Shown: in pieces, positions 11,537 to 25,019 of the stretch
How positions within the stretch are numbered: position 1 is the first letter of the stretch
Layout: each line of letters opens with the position of its first letter
Assembly (NCBI GenBank): GCA_026419785.1
Contig: JAODTK010005785.1
Location: 79,846 to 143,845 of the forward strand
DNA from: Sclerodactyla briareus
Lineage: Eukaryota; Echinodermata; Holothuroidea; Dendrochirotida; Sclerodactylidae
Direction: 5' to 3'
Length of the DNA: 64,000 bases
Made by a program: the position numbers and the translations under genes
The notes under the pieces: generated by a model
Database searches by the model: none
Told to the model about the DNA's origin: nothing
What the model saw: the letters and a program-made list of their open reading frames with translations, nothing else

Positions 11537-14500
11537 CTAGAAAAAGAGACAAAATTATGATGAAAGGAACAGTGCTAAATCCTTTATTTCGTATTTTCTA
11601 TATGAACTGCTGCAGGCTGAGATGAGCCAGAACAATGTATACTCCATATAGATGTCAAATAAAGAAGATCACAACATCATGGTTGACAAGGGAATGTAAA
11701 CTACCTGTTGCCCTGATGATCTAAACTAACTTGCCAGATTCCTACGATGGGGAGGGCGTCGAAAGAATAAGGTTTTAGAATGTCTGTCAATACAGCATAG
11801 CGAGTCTGGAAGATGAATGATCTAAATTCTAAATTTGGGAAACCCCAAAGCCGCCATGAGTGAGGGGGAGGTGATGAAATTATTTGACATTAAGCTAGAG
11901 TATATTTATAGGTGAACAAAGTTTGTAATGTTTAGCTTGGGAAGCAGCCACAGATGCATGAACACAATTCTCATGAGCTCATGAATCATTCGGATCATTC
12001 TTTCGCTGCCTTTGAATATTCATTTGTCCTTATTTTTTTAGCCTTTTTTGGTAGGTTAACCAGGAACATTGTCACGGGAAAGGGTTGACTTTCTGGTGGT
12101 CAGAGAAGGACCCCACAACCCTGTATTTATACACCTGTATTTGATTTATTTATTGTATTTTATGTTGTATCATTGTAGGTATTGTGTATTGCTTGAATCA
12201 TTCAAACATAGTAGCTCAGAGTGCCATGGGACCTGCCTCCTGCTCTCACCTCCTCTCCAAATTCCAATGTTTTCCTGGCTCTCATAGGCTTTTAGCAACG
12301 GTTCACTTTTTTGCTAATTATGCCTCCCCCCCCCCCCCATATGATGTTACTGGCAATAACCACCCTTTTACAAGACTGACCTGCAACAGTTCCTCCTCGT
12401 CATAAACAAAAATCCAGTAGTCTTCACGATTCGCAAATCTCCTTCAGAGATTGCTGCCTTCCACCATGGCTTCGACAACGAACATAGAACACCATTCCAC
12501 CACGTTCCAGAAACATAGAATTTTCTGGAGAGAACGCCTATAGAACACCTGCCTCCTCCCTGTCTGGACATACTCCTCAATCCTTCGGACCTCCCCCTCC
12601 CCACAAACTGATGCCTCGGGTCAGGCTGGAGCATACAAGCCACGAGACGTTAGTGGCTAAGGCTTTGCCACAGAACCGACAGGCTGCCTACATCCCCTAC
12701 CCACTGAACAGGTTTCCTTGCTCACAACCAGACGGTATCAGATTTTTTCTAGCGACAAACCAGTCAGTTTAATACCCGTGGCCACCCTCTTTCCCCACAC
12801 GGTAAAGACAAGTGTTGGTGCCCCATTCAATCTTCATGGCCAGTACTAGATCACTCAAATCATCCGCAGCCAAAACCAGCTCTTTCTGAATTCGAATACC
12901 ATGCCGGCCTGTATACAACGTGGCATTCAAGCAATGTCTCAACCCAAAGTGACAAAGTGTGAAGACACACATGCCTGTGGGTGCCCCAATTTGCTGGAAT
13001 ACCCTCGGGGACATTATGAAAGCTGCGTCCTTGAAGACCCAAACAGCTACATCAGTGTTACCACACGGATAGTGTCACGACGGCAGCAGCGCCAGGGTGG
13101 CCAGACGACCTCTGAACCAATTCAGCCTTAACATACCAAGCGTAAATGCATGGACCCCACTACCAGGGCTCGTGCTCTGTGCACCAGCAGAGTCCAATAT
13201 GGGTGTAGTTGAGTATGGAATGGGTATTAATTGAGAATCAAGATCTATTCTTCCCAAAAGCATGTTGATGTTCAGCTAGAATTTTGTGCTAGGAAAATGT
13301 CATTAGGTTACTGTCAATGCCATGGATTTAGTAGCTAATTTCAGTGCTGGTGAAATTGGCACCAATTGCAGTCAACTTACTAATTATATGTGGAAATATG
13401 GTATTCAAATGTGTTTCAGGGGTGAACCTAGGGAATTATTATGGGGGTGCGGTTGGCAGGGACTAAAAATTGCTGTGGAGCGCGGTTGTCGGGCCGAGGG
13501 GCTTACACCAACCAGTACCGACGTGTAGCTAACATCCCTGGTCATGATATGTTCCGATGATACAACGGGAGCCTGTTAGTGTTAAAGAAGCCGGGTGATA
13601 AAACCCGGGTCAGTGCTACTAGTAGCTCCCTTTCTAAATGTATTACCACATTGGTTTAGGGCTCAAGTAAAAATAAAAAAACATTTTTAGCATCCGGCTT
13701 TTTCGAAAAATGAGGGGCGGCACTTTTTTTTTGCGACATGACCATTCCTTATCAAGATGTTATATACAAGAGGGTGTCCCACATGTAATGAAATTGCCAT
13801 ATAACTATTCTACGTAAAAATGCACACGAGAAATACCAGACTTAGCCAGGTTTGAAAAGAGGAAAAGACGCGGGTCGGTCGAAGCAGGGTTTTGTCACTT
13901 GATAGTTTCTCAGAAAAAGCGGCTTTTTTCATTCCTTTGATTTTAGGTTCACAGGGGTCTACTAACCTAAAAGAGGCTTCAAAGTTGTTCCCTTGTTCAA
14001 GAGCAAACGATTCCATGGAGTTAGACTTTCAAAATATTTTTCAAAAAAGCAATGGCCGAAGGACGATCAGTGACCAGTGCATTTTTAATATGAACGGGGG
14101 AGATTCATCCTGAGGCAATCTTCAGGGCGATTACTGTGATATTGATTACTACTGGGCCTAGACCTAGGCTATGTCAGTATGACTTTTGATAGCCTAAGTT
14201 TTGTGATTACGGCTGGAAATTACCCTAGGGTTTCTAGACAGTGGATTATGATCAGAGGATTGTCTGTTTAAATTGGTAAAATGGAGTGATCTTGCGTCAA
14301 TCACAACGAGTAGCAAATATTCATCAATTTTTTTTCCTATACTGAAAACCATTCAAAATACAACAGAATTGGCAGCACGTTTACTGAATCAGATTCTTTA
14401 CAGCCACAGTTTGCATCGGTTCCGTAGAATAATTACTGAGAATTGAATGCCTGAAGTTAGTGACTAATTCACAGCTCAGCAAAACTTAGGAATAAGAGAG

Positions 14501-17080
14501 TTTATCACGTGTCAATCATGTGGTGTGGTTGTGCGATTTGCTGCTGAACAGAACAAAAGTGCAAACATGAAAAATGTCTGATGAAATTGGTTCTTTTGCA
14601 TGAGAATTGAAGGGAAAAATCAAAGAAATATTCCATACCTGTCAGTTGGTGGATATTTAAATGGGGTGTCAACCAGCCGATTCAGATTTATCTCAACTTT
14701 GGGTAAAATCGTAAATGTGCATTCTCGAGGAGAGGGTAGACAATTTTTCAAAAAATGCAGTCAGTTTGGGGAATAGTGATACATGTGTACATTCATGCAT
14801 TGCGTGCCTGTACGCATCGCTAATAAAATTTTACCCCAATGTATCGACTCCGATAATGATCGATCAAGATTACTATACCATTGTATTCATTACCATATAT
14901 ATCTTTTTAATCATACAGATATAACCAAGTACCGATTAGAACAAATAGGCCTGGCAATCGCACTACAGTCACAAGGACAGTAGGGGGATGCCAGTGGCCT
15001 AAAACTAGCCCTAGACACAACGGTAATGGTAGTGTAACTGTGTACGAGGCAATTACCATATAGTGTTGGTCCCTAGTCAAGCTAATAGTTAACACAAAAG
15101 AAAGAGGCATGAACGATACCATCTCCATTTCGCATTAATTCCTCCATTCCATTGATCTGAGTCTTGTTGGGCGCATTTTACAGCATGGATTGTTATGGTT
15201 CTGATGTACTATTGGTATATAAATTCATTGACTTGGTGGCCGACGACCCCACAAAAGCTTGCGAATCACCAGCAGATATCTGTCGCCATTTCCCGCTATT
15301 TAGAAATCACATTTCGCGCAATTAGGCCATAACTTTGACAGGAGGAGTGAGATCGGTCAGAGAATTACTTGAGTGGGGGTTCAAACTATCACACGTTTAA
15401 TTTTTGATTCTCAATCACCTAAGGCATTAACGGCATTGTATGTATCATATTAATTTCGATTTTAATATCATTCGCTTAAATAAATAATATTCTTAGCTAT
15501 ATTCGGTACTGTGATGAATTACTCCTGTTCATACTTCTAAATCCCCTACCAATATAATATGTTTCCAGAGGACAAGGAGTTTACAACCTGGACAGACATC
15601 TATGTCACGTCTATGAACTTGGCATACTGTAGTATCCTTGCCTTATCGCGGGCAGGAGCTGGACAGAGAAAGGCTGAAGACCACTCATTTATGTTTCCCC
15701 GGAGTAATGATTTCAGTCTTATCCGAATGATTTATTATTATTAATGACAATCATGAGTCGCCTCCTTATTCCGAACGGCAAGCAACATAACGGGAACAAT
15801 ATTGAAACCAATGTGGCCATGTGAATTCATTGGTTATACAATCATCACTCTCTTAGTTATCACAAGCTGTGCCACAAGTTCGGTTCTTAGCCGCTACTAT
15901 TACAGGCCTACACCAACCCACTCGGCCAAATATTAGCTCCCACCAGCCAAGTCCCACATGTCCGCGATAACACGGGTGTTTCGTCCTGACGTTTCTACTC
16001 AACAGGCTGTCTCGACTAGAGCAACGCCTTTCTGACATGCATGAGGGGATGCGGAACAACGTTTGGAGCTGAGCCCGAGTCAAAGAATAAACTAATGATG
16101 TAGGAATTGGCACTCTCCTGTTCTCACCAAGTTGGTGACCCACTCTATCACGCCAAGCGCATGATAAAAGAATCTTGGAAGTAATGACCCTGAGTTGAGT
16201 ATGGATTCTCATGTTGACCATATTTGCCTCATTGCGTACATGCAATTGCGCAATATTGGCCCTCCAACGTCGGTACGTATCGGACTTGGAGGGCCACTAA
16301 AGCTTTGGTCATGTATACTTCACTTATGGCTCGATTATACCAATACCCTCCCTTATGGTAAACCACAAAACTCAATCATCAAGCTTCAGCGAGTCAGAAT
16401 ATGGCTGCCACGTTATATTGCCCGCAGTGAAACATGACTACTACCGCGATCACGAAGAGAAGAGCACTGGTTACCTATAAAAAGTAAAATACCAGAATCT
16501 ATCAGAGGGGCAAAAAATTACTACGTTTCGCGAAACAACTCGAAACGTATTTGTTAACCCCACCCCCCCAGTATTATGTTATGTGAACTCTTTTGTCGTA
16601 TTGGAAGGGACGTAACATTACTAATATGTAGGTTTTGCCCTCCTCGGGTGAATTTAAATCACCCCTTTCTGTCCTAGCTCCCGCCCTGTGTTATGTGGCC
16701 AACAACCGGACGTATGACATAAATGAGTCAACCTAAACTAACATCCGTAGGCTTGATTCGAAGGTGCGGGAATGTGGGATATGAAGTGGTGCCAAAAATG
16801 GCAGCAGTTTGCGAGGAGGGAAGAGTTGATCAAGAGATTAACTGTTAGTCAAACTGGCAATGTTGTATAGTTTGGTGTTGATTTGCCCGAATTCATATAA
16901 TCAGGTGCGTCGTAAATTACCCTAATACGGCATCGATGCTGGTACACAATCAATGTTACTCAAAACTATTCAATTTCAGTGATTTGGTGTTGCTACCGGA
17001 CGGAACCTATTTTGCAAAACAATTACAGCTTATTCGAAAATTTACCCATGTTCATACACTGGCTGAGCCAGGGAAGTTTG
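11537..17080. other. Intergenic, no supported gene
   Basis: Two stretches look mildly protein-like but are unassigned: + strand 12381-12508, open as LQQFLLVINKNPVVFTIRKS and beyond, and the minus-strand 130-codon frame at 15853-16245. A hAT-like terminus CAGGGGTGAACCTAGGG starts at 13417 with no matching right end found. Palindromic CTAGACCTAGG-type text lies near 14156. No RNA genes seen. Confidence 0.3.
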
Positions 17081-18350
17081 ATTGGGAGTGGCCATGGGGG
17101 AGGGGTCTAAATATGCCCAAAGGGGAGGAGGACCCCCCCCCCCCTTTGGGGAAAACTTTTCGCCGTTTAGGGACCCTCAGATGAAATCTGGGTCAACATT
17201 TTGCAATCATTTGAAGTCATTTTTTCTTATACAAAACTCTGTTCTTGGAATTGGTCAGATTTTCTATTCCCCGTGGCTTCAATCCGGGCGTACAGGACTC
17301 TTCCATTTTTTGGGAGGGGGACAGAAAATTTTTTCCCCAAATCTTGAAGCCGCATGATGGAAAAGTTATACGGCGCGCGAAACGCGCGAAAAAAAATCCT
17401 TGTTTTGATTGAAATCCCTCCTGAATTTCGCCGAATGTCGCCTTTTTCTGAATTTGGTCCATTTTCGGCCTGTATAGTCGTCCAATTTTGAATCCTTTTT
17501 CGGCTCCCTCATTTAGGACGAATGAATCAACTGTTTTGTATGAATCTGCAGGGGGTTTCTACGCTCCCTCCTCTTATGCCAATTCCTTCCGCTGCCAGGG
17601 ATGTATCCAGGAATGCGTAATAGCCACAGATCAACAATTGCAATAATTAAAAAAAAAACTAATTTGCCCGCATCTCAAATAGTTATTACATCGGTTTTTA
17701 AAAGCAACACAAAACCACGGGCTACAACTGCGCGAGAGCACGCATTTTTTTGCCTTGCTTGGATATCATCTTTGATATCCCCTTATAGGCGTACGGGGGT
17801 CAATATTTCTGGGAAGGGGTTTTCATCATTTTGCCACTGTTTTTGCCCGAACTGGCGGAAGGCGTGGGCTGCTAGTGCCTCCCCCTTGCACCCTGCCTAT
17901 GTTGGTTGGATATTGACCAAACAATTGAACTATCAAGCAATTGCTGGGAATGAGGACAGCGGGCACAACATAATAGACAAATGTTTTGTTGGAGGGGTAT
18001 CTACGAACCCGCTCGAAATGCCAATGGTCTTCTATGTCTAAAGAAACTAGCTGCAACTCCAAATGGGGGCAAAAAAATGTTTTGTGTATATATAGCGGGC
18101 AATTACTGCGCACGAAGAAACGCAAAGTTTTTGCACACGTTTGGATATTTGAAACCAACAAATTGGGCTGTCAGAGAAGAATTCGAGCGTCTGACTAGCA
18201 CATGAGGAAAGAGAGAGCCGCATCAGTGCCAAATGTTGTTGTCATGACGTGCAAATTGAAAAAAAAAAAATTGGGGGGTGAATTCGATTGGGGGGGAGGG
18301 GGGCAAGGCACCCGTGCCCCCCCCCCTCTGCTCCGCCAATGGTTTTCCAT
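17081..18350. mobile_element. C/G-tract-rich transposon relics, borders uncertain
   Basis: Contains C/G-runs at 17131 and 18285-18330, and a GCGCGCGAAACGCGCGAA motif at 17372 that resembles in inverted sense the CGCGCGCTTCGCGCGCGC of 24197-24214. A hAT-like terminus CAGGGATGTATCCAGGA starts at 17596, and a CTGCTCCGCCAATG end lies at 18330. The end sequences do not pair into a clean duplication of target site, so this is called only as relics. Confidence 0.4.
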
Positions 18351-19754
18351 CCCGTGGATCTATGTATCGGGCTCTCATACCGTATCGGACCCCGTATCTG
18401 GATGCATGGAACGCGGCTGCTACCACCGGAACCCGACAGAAAAGGGTGCATGTCGTCGAAAATTTGGTACTGAAAATTTTGCACTTGCAGAATTAAATTT
18501 GCATTCATAGGATAGGCGCTCAAGACGTGGCGCAGCAGGACCCGAGTCCCAGTGGCCATGGGGACTTTATCTTAATTAAGTTGTGCGGATCAACTTATTT
18601 ATCTAAGAACATTTTTACCTTGTGGGCTCCTCGAGCCTCAGATTGCAAAATATGGCACTTCCCTGGCGTTTTTTTTCACCATGACGAAACATATATTATC
18701 ATATAGAACCCTACCCCTGCAACGGAAGAAACCTCGCTGAAAGGTCCGGGGGTCCAAGGCAGTCACGAGAAGATTTTGATGTGAGAGGAAACATTATATG
18801 TCTATAGAGAACTCTTCAAGGGTTCCCGACCTCCCGACATCTCCCCCACCTCGTTCGCACGCCCTTGCTATACCTAGCTATAGATATATCTACCAGAAGG
18901 GATTTCGATTTTTTTTTCTCCAGTACTTGTTTTTGAGAAGACATTCCTGTGATGTCTCACAGTATCTACTTGCTGACAGTAAGCGCCACATGAGGGGGTA
19001 GAAATTCCCTCATTCCCCCCCCCCCCTCTTAGAAAAGCCGGCAGAAATGAGGATGAACAAACAATAGAGACAACTGATCCACCAGCAACGCTTGATTGCT
19101 TATTGTTCATCTCGTTGCCTATTTTTTTCCGCGCAAATGTGGTGCCTGGTAATGACGGTACACATTTACACAAAGGTAACAGGAATACACAAGGGTAAGG
19201 ACCTTGCCCCGTAGCAACTGTAGGGCAGTTGAGACTACTCGGCATGTTTTGGTGGATTGTTTTTTATGCTAGTGTGGTGTGGAGGGTTATCTCCTTTATT
19301 ACTCAAAAGCAATGGGCATTCGCACTGGGTTGCTGATCATTTCCCCTATTGTTGTATGGTTTGCTGCCTGTGCGCGAGTTCAGTGTGGGACGTAATCTGC
19401 CTGTGGCTGTTCATTGGCTCCTTTTTGTAGGAAGCGCATTTGGATCAGCAGATGCCGTTTAGTTTCTGAGGGGGAGGTCGAGCCCCCTGGGAAGTGACTG
19501 CCTTGTGACAAGGAGGTTCCAAAAAGGAACGCTTGTCCTAGGTATATAACGGACCCCTATAAAGAGCATGCCCAGAGAACGGAAGAGAAGATATTAGATT
19601 ACTCTCGAATACGCTCCCCCTTCCTTCTCCCCGCCTCAACCAAACTATCTCATCAAACACACGAAACTACAGGATACACATGTAGAGAGTAAATGAGATT
19701 TATGAGTGCGAACGAAGGTACCGTGTAATGGTTTGCCCTTCATAGTGTTCGGAA
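18351..19754. other. Intergenic, nothing firmly recognised
   Basis: TATA-like text (GGTATATAACGG at 19540, CTATAAAGAG at 19557) sits in a CG-mixed stretch, but without a following gene or repeat partner I cannot say whether it is a promoter or LTR fragment. Confidence 0.25.
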
Positions 19755-20028
19755 CAGGCGTGTACCGATAGATTTGTCTTGGGAGGGTTCTGAGATCGGA
19801 CCCCGGACCGTGCGCCCATCAATGAATTGTCCTCACCCTCCCTCTAGCAAATAAGGACAATTGGGGCCTCCTAGACCATTGCTGGCTGCGGATACTAGTG
19901 AACAACAGCTGCGTAAAACCTCTATTGAACTGCAAAAATCAGTTTTTGTGGAAATGTGTTAAAAATTATTGATCCCATGGGTCATGGGGGTCCTGACCCT
20001 CTCCCCCCCCCCCGTGGGTACGCAACTG
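19755..20028. mobile_element. Small hAT-type non-autonomous element, copy A
   Basis: The left end is CAGGCGTGTACC and the right end GTGGGTACGCAACTG, resembling CAGTGGCGTAGCCA and its complement. Flanking 8-mers are GTTCGGAA (19747-19754) and TTTCGGAT (20029-20036), matching at 6 of 8. Internal text (CACCCTCCCTCTAGCAAATA, CCTAGACCAT) is shared with copy B at 22386-22595. It has no coding capacity, so mobility would need a transposase in trans. Confidence 0.55.
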
Positions 20029-20036
20029 TTTCGGAT

Positions 20037-22385
20037 ATTATTCCAGTTCTCAGGCTGGGTTATAGGTGGGCATCTCCATGATTAGAGTCTGTTCTTTGCT
20101 TAAACTTTGTTCACTACACAACCGTTCTTCCGGTCCTGTCTGCGGGATTTGTCGAAAGTGGAGGCTATACCTGCACGTATAACTCAACTCTTCATGATTT
20201 ATACGATTTTGTACTAACGTCGTCGTACGCAATGCAATCTGTCCACCCCCCCCCCCCCCTCCTCCGAAATATTGAGGCCGACTGGCATTTCGCTGACCAC
20301 TGTTTCCCCGCACTTAACAAGGTACCGGTGTTTAAAACAAATGCTAATGACCTAAATGATCATGCTGAGTGAATTCTGCTGCTACCATTTCGTAATTTTT
20401 GCGCGTTACGCAAGGCCTTTAAAGGAGAATTAAAGTCTGGTAAAAATCTCCACATATATGAATCAGCAGTGTGTACTGAACATTCTACAAAAAATTCAAA
20501 TAAAAAATATGTTCACCTTCCCAATTTACAATGCGTTTAAAACAAGAAGACGGGCGCTGCCATTTTTCCTCCAGGTGAATGGCGGAGACTTGAACAGTCT
20601 AATTATGATGTCACACAACCCCTAACCGAGCTGGCATTTATTGTAATCCTTTGTTTTTCCACACCTATCATTCACTGACTGTGCACGAACAATGTAGGCT
20701 TTTACATTGAATAACTAGAGGGTATAATGCAAAGAAAAATTTCAGACTAAATTTGGCTCGAATCTATGCCATATCTTGGGAATTCTTTCGATCATATAAT
20801 TATAATAAACAACCAAAGCCTATCGAGTACAAGTGGTTAGGTTATATCACAATCCTTATCAAAATGGCAGCGTCCTGGTTGTTTCATTAAAGTGACTATC
20901 TTGGATTATGCAATCTTTTTAGATGAAATTTTGGGAAGATGTTCATGACATGATGGTCTCCGCATTTAACACTATTATTTCACTTCCAAAGTTCAGAATT
21001 AATTCTCCGTCAACATGGCCATATTTCTAACCCAAGTTCCCTCACTCAGTTATTTAGTTATAGTTCAAGGTTAAAAAATTGTTTTAGATAAAACGGGCAC
21101 ACGATATAAGGCAAAATGTGTTTCAATCTGTTTTTCCTCGAAATAATTTGGCTCCCACGGGCGAAGAAGCTGCACCGGACGTACAAAGGACACCTTCAAC
21201 CTTCTCGCGTACCTCGGAGGAGGGGAGGGCCTGCGAACATCGCAAAACCCATCCTTTCGGTTTTTTAACGGCTCTGGAACTCAGTATACCGTTTGAATAA
21301 TATTTTAGGCCTATGCTTCGTTTCGTCGATATTTTAAATATTTTTTTTTCCTGAAATGCGATAACATTGTTTTTCATCTTAGAGTGCACGAAAAGGCTTG
21401 GCTTCCAGGGGGGTTTCCCCTTTCTTCCCTTTCTTATGGGTTCCTGAATATCGGTAGTGGTGATATTTGTGGGCCATTTTTTACGTGACCATATTTGGGC
21501 CTGCTAGCTTTAGGCTACCTGGTGATGCAAATTATGTTGACACTGTCCTCTCAGCGCACGGAATGGTTTGGTTTTCCGGGACTATTCGCTCATGGACGCT
21601 AGATCCCCCACCCCAACACTGGCAGAAGGTGCGTAGCGCAAGTGGACCCCCTCCTCACTCCGCTGTCTGCATATTTCACCCACCAATCGATGAAATCAGT
21701 CGTGTGTGGAAAACACGTCGGCGGTTTAACCCCATCCGACTCTCATGTTGACTGTAGATCTGTAGATCAAATATGTATAAAATGAGCGCCACACTTTCTG
21801 CCGTAGCTGCACGTTACTTCAGTGTGTCAACTTGTTGTTGCTCAAACTGCAATTGTTCTCGGTCCGAGCGTTCCTTCATAGTGCATCTTCGGGTACGGTG
21901 CGTGAGACTCCCAGCTGGTATTCTGAGATCGTTAGAGCTCAAGATGCGTTTTCAGATCCTGCAATTCATAACATAATATGTGTCTTACTTCCTGGTGGTG
22001 CGAACATGGAGCAAGGGAGGCGCCCCCCCCAGGGTACCCTGGTTGGGGTGAGAGTGGAGGGGGGGGGGGTGGGTTACGAGAGGTGGTGATCTTACTTGGT
22101 GACGTAGATTTGGGGAGGGATTAAGGGAGAGGTCCCCCCTCCCTGTTGGGACTTGATGGGTCGAAAGTCCTGAGAAGCAAATTGCGTGCACCTTTTCCCT
22201 ATATTAACAGCTTACTCGACCGCCTACAAATAAAAGATTGCTCAAACTACAATTCCAACAAAATATTCCTTAGGATCAAATAGGATTGGTGGGCATACGA
22301 CCCCTAAATTACACCTCCCTCGGTGGCCTATATTGGGTGTTGTTCTGGGCCGGGGGATAACTTCAACCCTCGATTAGTATTGGAC
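20037..22385. other. Intergenic with a probable non-autonomous repeat
   Basis: 20410-20680 (CTTTAAAGGAGAATTAAAGT, then GGGCGCTGCCATTTTTCCTC) has the look of a non-autonomous DNA element, but I could not pair its ends. G/C homopolymers occur at 20242 and 22058. No exon supported. Confidence 0.3.
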
Positions 22386-22595
22386 CAGTGAGCGTACGGC
22401 ATGAGGTCTCGGGGGAGGGGGGGGGGGTTGAGGTCGGAATCCCACGGGAAGTACGTTCACCATAAGTGACCACACCCTCCCTGTGGCAAATAGATACGAT
22501 TATGGGCCCTAGACCATCTGCTGGCAAATTGCTAAATAACGGCCTGGAAAACTTCTACTCAAATGACCCCACTCCCTCGTGCGTCTACGCTACTG
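22386..22595. mobile_element. Small hAT-type non-autonomous element, copy B
   Basis: Begins CAGTGAGCGTACGGCAT and ends GCGTCTACGCTACTG. The flanks are GTATTGGAC at 22377-22385 and GTATTGAC at 22596-22603, i.e. an 8-bp target-site duplication with one extra G. Interior shared with copy A. The 8-bp duplication and CAG...CTG termini are standard for the hAT superfamily. Confidence 0.65.
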
Positions 22596-22637
22596 GTATT
22601 GACTATGCAAGGGGGTATACGGATACCAGCTGGAAAG

Positions 22638-24867
22638 CAGGGGCGTAGCCAGATTTCCAATCTTGGGGGCACCAAGGTTTTTCAGGGGGGCACAACCGCC
22701 TGGTGTACTATTTAAGCGGAGTCGCCACCATTGCTGCGGTATCGTACAAGCGAATTTGTGGATTTACAAACCCCCCAGGTGGCCGGAAATGGCCCCTTTT
22801 TAGTGTTTTGGGCTACAATATAATACCAAGTCCCTTAAATGTGGATCTCGTGTTCCTAATGTCCCAATTAGTGAGAAAATATTTCCCCTTTAAAACCTGT
22901 AATACATATAAGACGACATAATACAAGAATCTTGAAGAATCGTGTATCCTCTTTTTGTTTGCCCACGCATGGCGTATAGAGCTACGAACATAATGTTAGG
23001 GGTGTCAATGTTTGACATTCCGACTGGAATGTGGCGAGCGGTGAGAATATCTAAGCGCTCGCCACTATAGGTGGCGCGTAGCCGTGCCAAGAAAATTTTG
23101 GTTTTGGGGGTGGGTTGTCAATGTCTGAAATTCCGACTGGATCTTTCCAATTGAGCGACGAGAACACCTGAGCTGAACGCCTCTACAGGTGGCGCGTAGC
23201 GTCCGAGAAAATTTTGGTTTTTGGCCCCCTTAGATCACTGCAATGGCACTTCTTGGGCATAAAAGGACCAGCGAACACACTCGCCCAAGATCGAAGTTTT
23301 ATCTTTATGGAAACATAGCTGGTTTGAGTTCTGGGAAGAATACTTTGGAAAATTGAGCATATAGGCATATGACAAACACATCAAGGTCCCCAGGAGTTGC
23401 TGCTGCATCCTTAGTGTGACGTTCCAGTTAACTTGCTGCTCCACGCACATGTTCAGACTTGTAACCCTTGTAGAAATTATATGGATAGTCATCCATATAA
23501 TTTATACGATCCGCGCCACTATAAAGACTGGGAGCGTCAGAGAAAAACATGTTTTTTGGCACCATCGGAACTGAAAATGGTACTTTCTGCAGTTTCTGGG
23601 CATGGGCGTCAACAGGTGGGGGACGGGGGGGGCCATGTCCCCCACTTTCAAAAGTGGGGGGGGGGGATATCATATCGTTCGTCCCCCCCACTTTCCGGAC
23701 CGTAATGAAAATATTAGGTAGGCACATGCCCAATGTTGTATCACTCTAAACTGATTCAATTTTTGTCTAACCAAACAATATCGCGTTGGAAATTATCTCA
23801 AGTCCTCTAATTCCAGGTGCGGACTCCAGGTGAAGATCTGGACCCGACTAGGGCCGAAGTGGAAGGAATACCCATGCTTCATGCCGAGTTTTCGGATTTT
23901 AAATCGTATAGAGCCAAAGTGCATAATTTTGGAAGTGTTCCGCGCGCAATGGCGTTTTTCTTCCAGCGTTGTAGGCTAAATATACAATGTAAAGCTTCGA
24001 AGCATTTCGTTCACTCGATTAATTTCAGGAGCCTTGGGGGCAGACTGCCCCCCCCCCCTCCTCCTCCCATTTTTCTGAGATAAAATTTGGGCGAAAATTT
24101 CGTGGAAAATTTGGGAAGGAAAAAAGCAAAGTGAAAAAATGCCTGAATTTTTTGCAGTTCTCTTCGATAAAATGCCCAGAAAACATGTAATTTTTTCGCG
24201 CGCTTCGCGCGCGCTGGTAGATTCCAATGACCGACTTGTAAAATTCGGGTACAAATTTTCTGCTCTCAAGTTGGAGTAGTCCCGTACGCCTATGGCTTTC
24301 CCTTCGATCCCACCAGGAACCGGTCGGTCTACCCTGGATCCCACGCAAACAAAGCTAGAGTAGAAAAGGAAATACAAAAATATCATGTGTGATACTCGAT
24401 AACTCATCTTAGTATGCACAATGACAACTTTTTTGTCTGTATTTCACTCATATCACACATTCGATGGGTGCTATTGAGCCTGGCAAGTGGCCGTTTCCGT
24501 CGATTCTGGATGGTAGGAAAATCTGGAATTTTCGTTGTGCGCTCCGCGCCAACCATGGTGGCGACTCCGCGTAGAATGGCCATTTGCATTCGATGTGTCC
24601 CTCCTCACTTTTCGAAACGCTCCGACCCCCTGTTTCTGGGCCTGAAGAATGGCCCAAGATCGAAGTTTAACCATTAGAGGCTAGCGTTCTATGTTCTATG
24701 GACAACTTTTTTTATCAGGCTCAAGCAAGGAAATTTGGGTTTTATCCGTCAGTAACATTGACTTTATTGACCACTAACTGAAATTTTCTGGAGGGGGGCA
24801 GATGGGAGTTTGGGGGACAAGGCCCCCCAGCCGCCCCCCCCCCCTCTTCTCCGTGGCTACGCCACTG
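22638..24867. mobile_element. hAT-type element, copy C, about 2.2 kb, no intact transposase
   Basis: Left terminus CAGGGGCGTAGCCAG and right terminus GTGGCTACGCCACTG are inverted complements over about 14 bp. Flanks GCTGGAAA (22629-22636) and GCTGGGAA (24868-24875) differ at one base, giving an 8-bp target-site duplication if one G at 22637 is discounted. The longest internal frame is 147 codons on the minus strand (23976-24419) and shows no transposase motif. Internal features include a two-unit repeat at 22995-23225 and G/C tracts. It lies 42 bp from copy B. Confidence 0.65.
22995..23225. repeat. Two-unit direct repeat inside the hAT-type element
   Basis: Two units of about 110-115 bp share TGTCAATGT, ATTCCGACTGGA, GGTGGCGCGTAGC and GAAAATTTTGGTTTT. 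They differ by substitutions in the middle, so they are old relative to the 100-bp array at 54591. Confidence 0.7.
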
Positions 24868-25019
24868 GCTGGGAAGGAAAGGGTGGGACTCAAGCGCAAA
24901 TTTTGGGACCAAACCCAGGAGACTGGAGGGGGTCCAGAGGAGCGCCTCTCCTTTTATCTTAGGGCAGAAGAGGCGCGAGATGGATTATAATACCCGCCTT
25001 CTTAATATTATTGGTAATT
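24868..25019. other. Short intergenic segment
   Basis: Lies between the hAT-type element and the LINE fragment; nothing recognised. Confidence 0.3.

Noticed and set aside
12769-13260. Possible retroelement protein around 12.8-13.3 kb
   Set aside because: Frames on both strands are open for 60-80 codons but contain no reverse transcriptase, integrase or protease motif.
13417-13434. hAT element starting CAGGGGTGAACCTAGGG
   Set aside because: No matching right terminus or target-site duplication found in the window.
15853-16245. 130-codon minus-strand open frame
   Set aside because: No motif, no splice context, amino-acid composition not clearly protein-like; likely chance in a GC-mixed stretch.
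19540-19566. TATA-type promoter
   Set aside because: Two TATA-like strings but no downstream gene or paired LTR to support a function.
23976-24419. 147-codon minus-strand open frame inside the hAT-type element
   Set aside because: Runs through C/G homopolymers and repeat text; no transposase motif such as the hAT dimerisation region.
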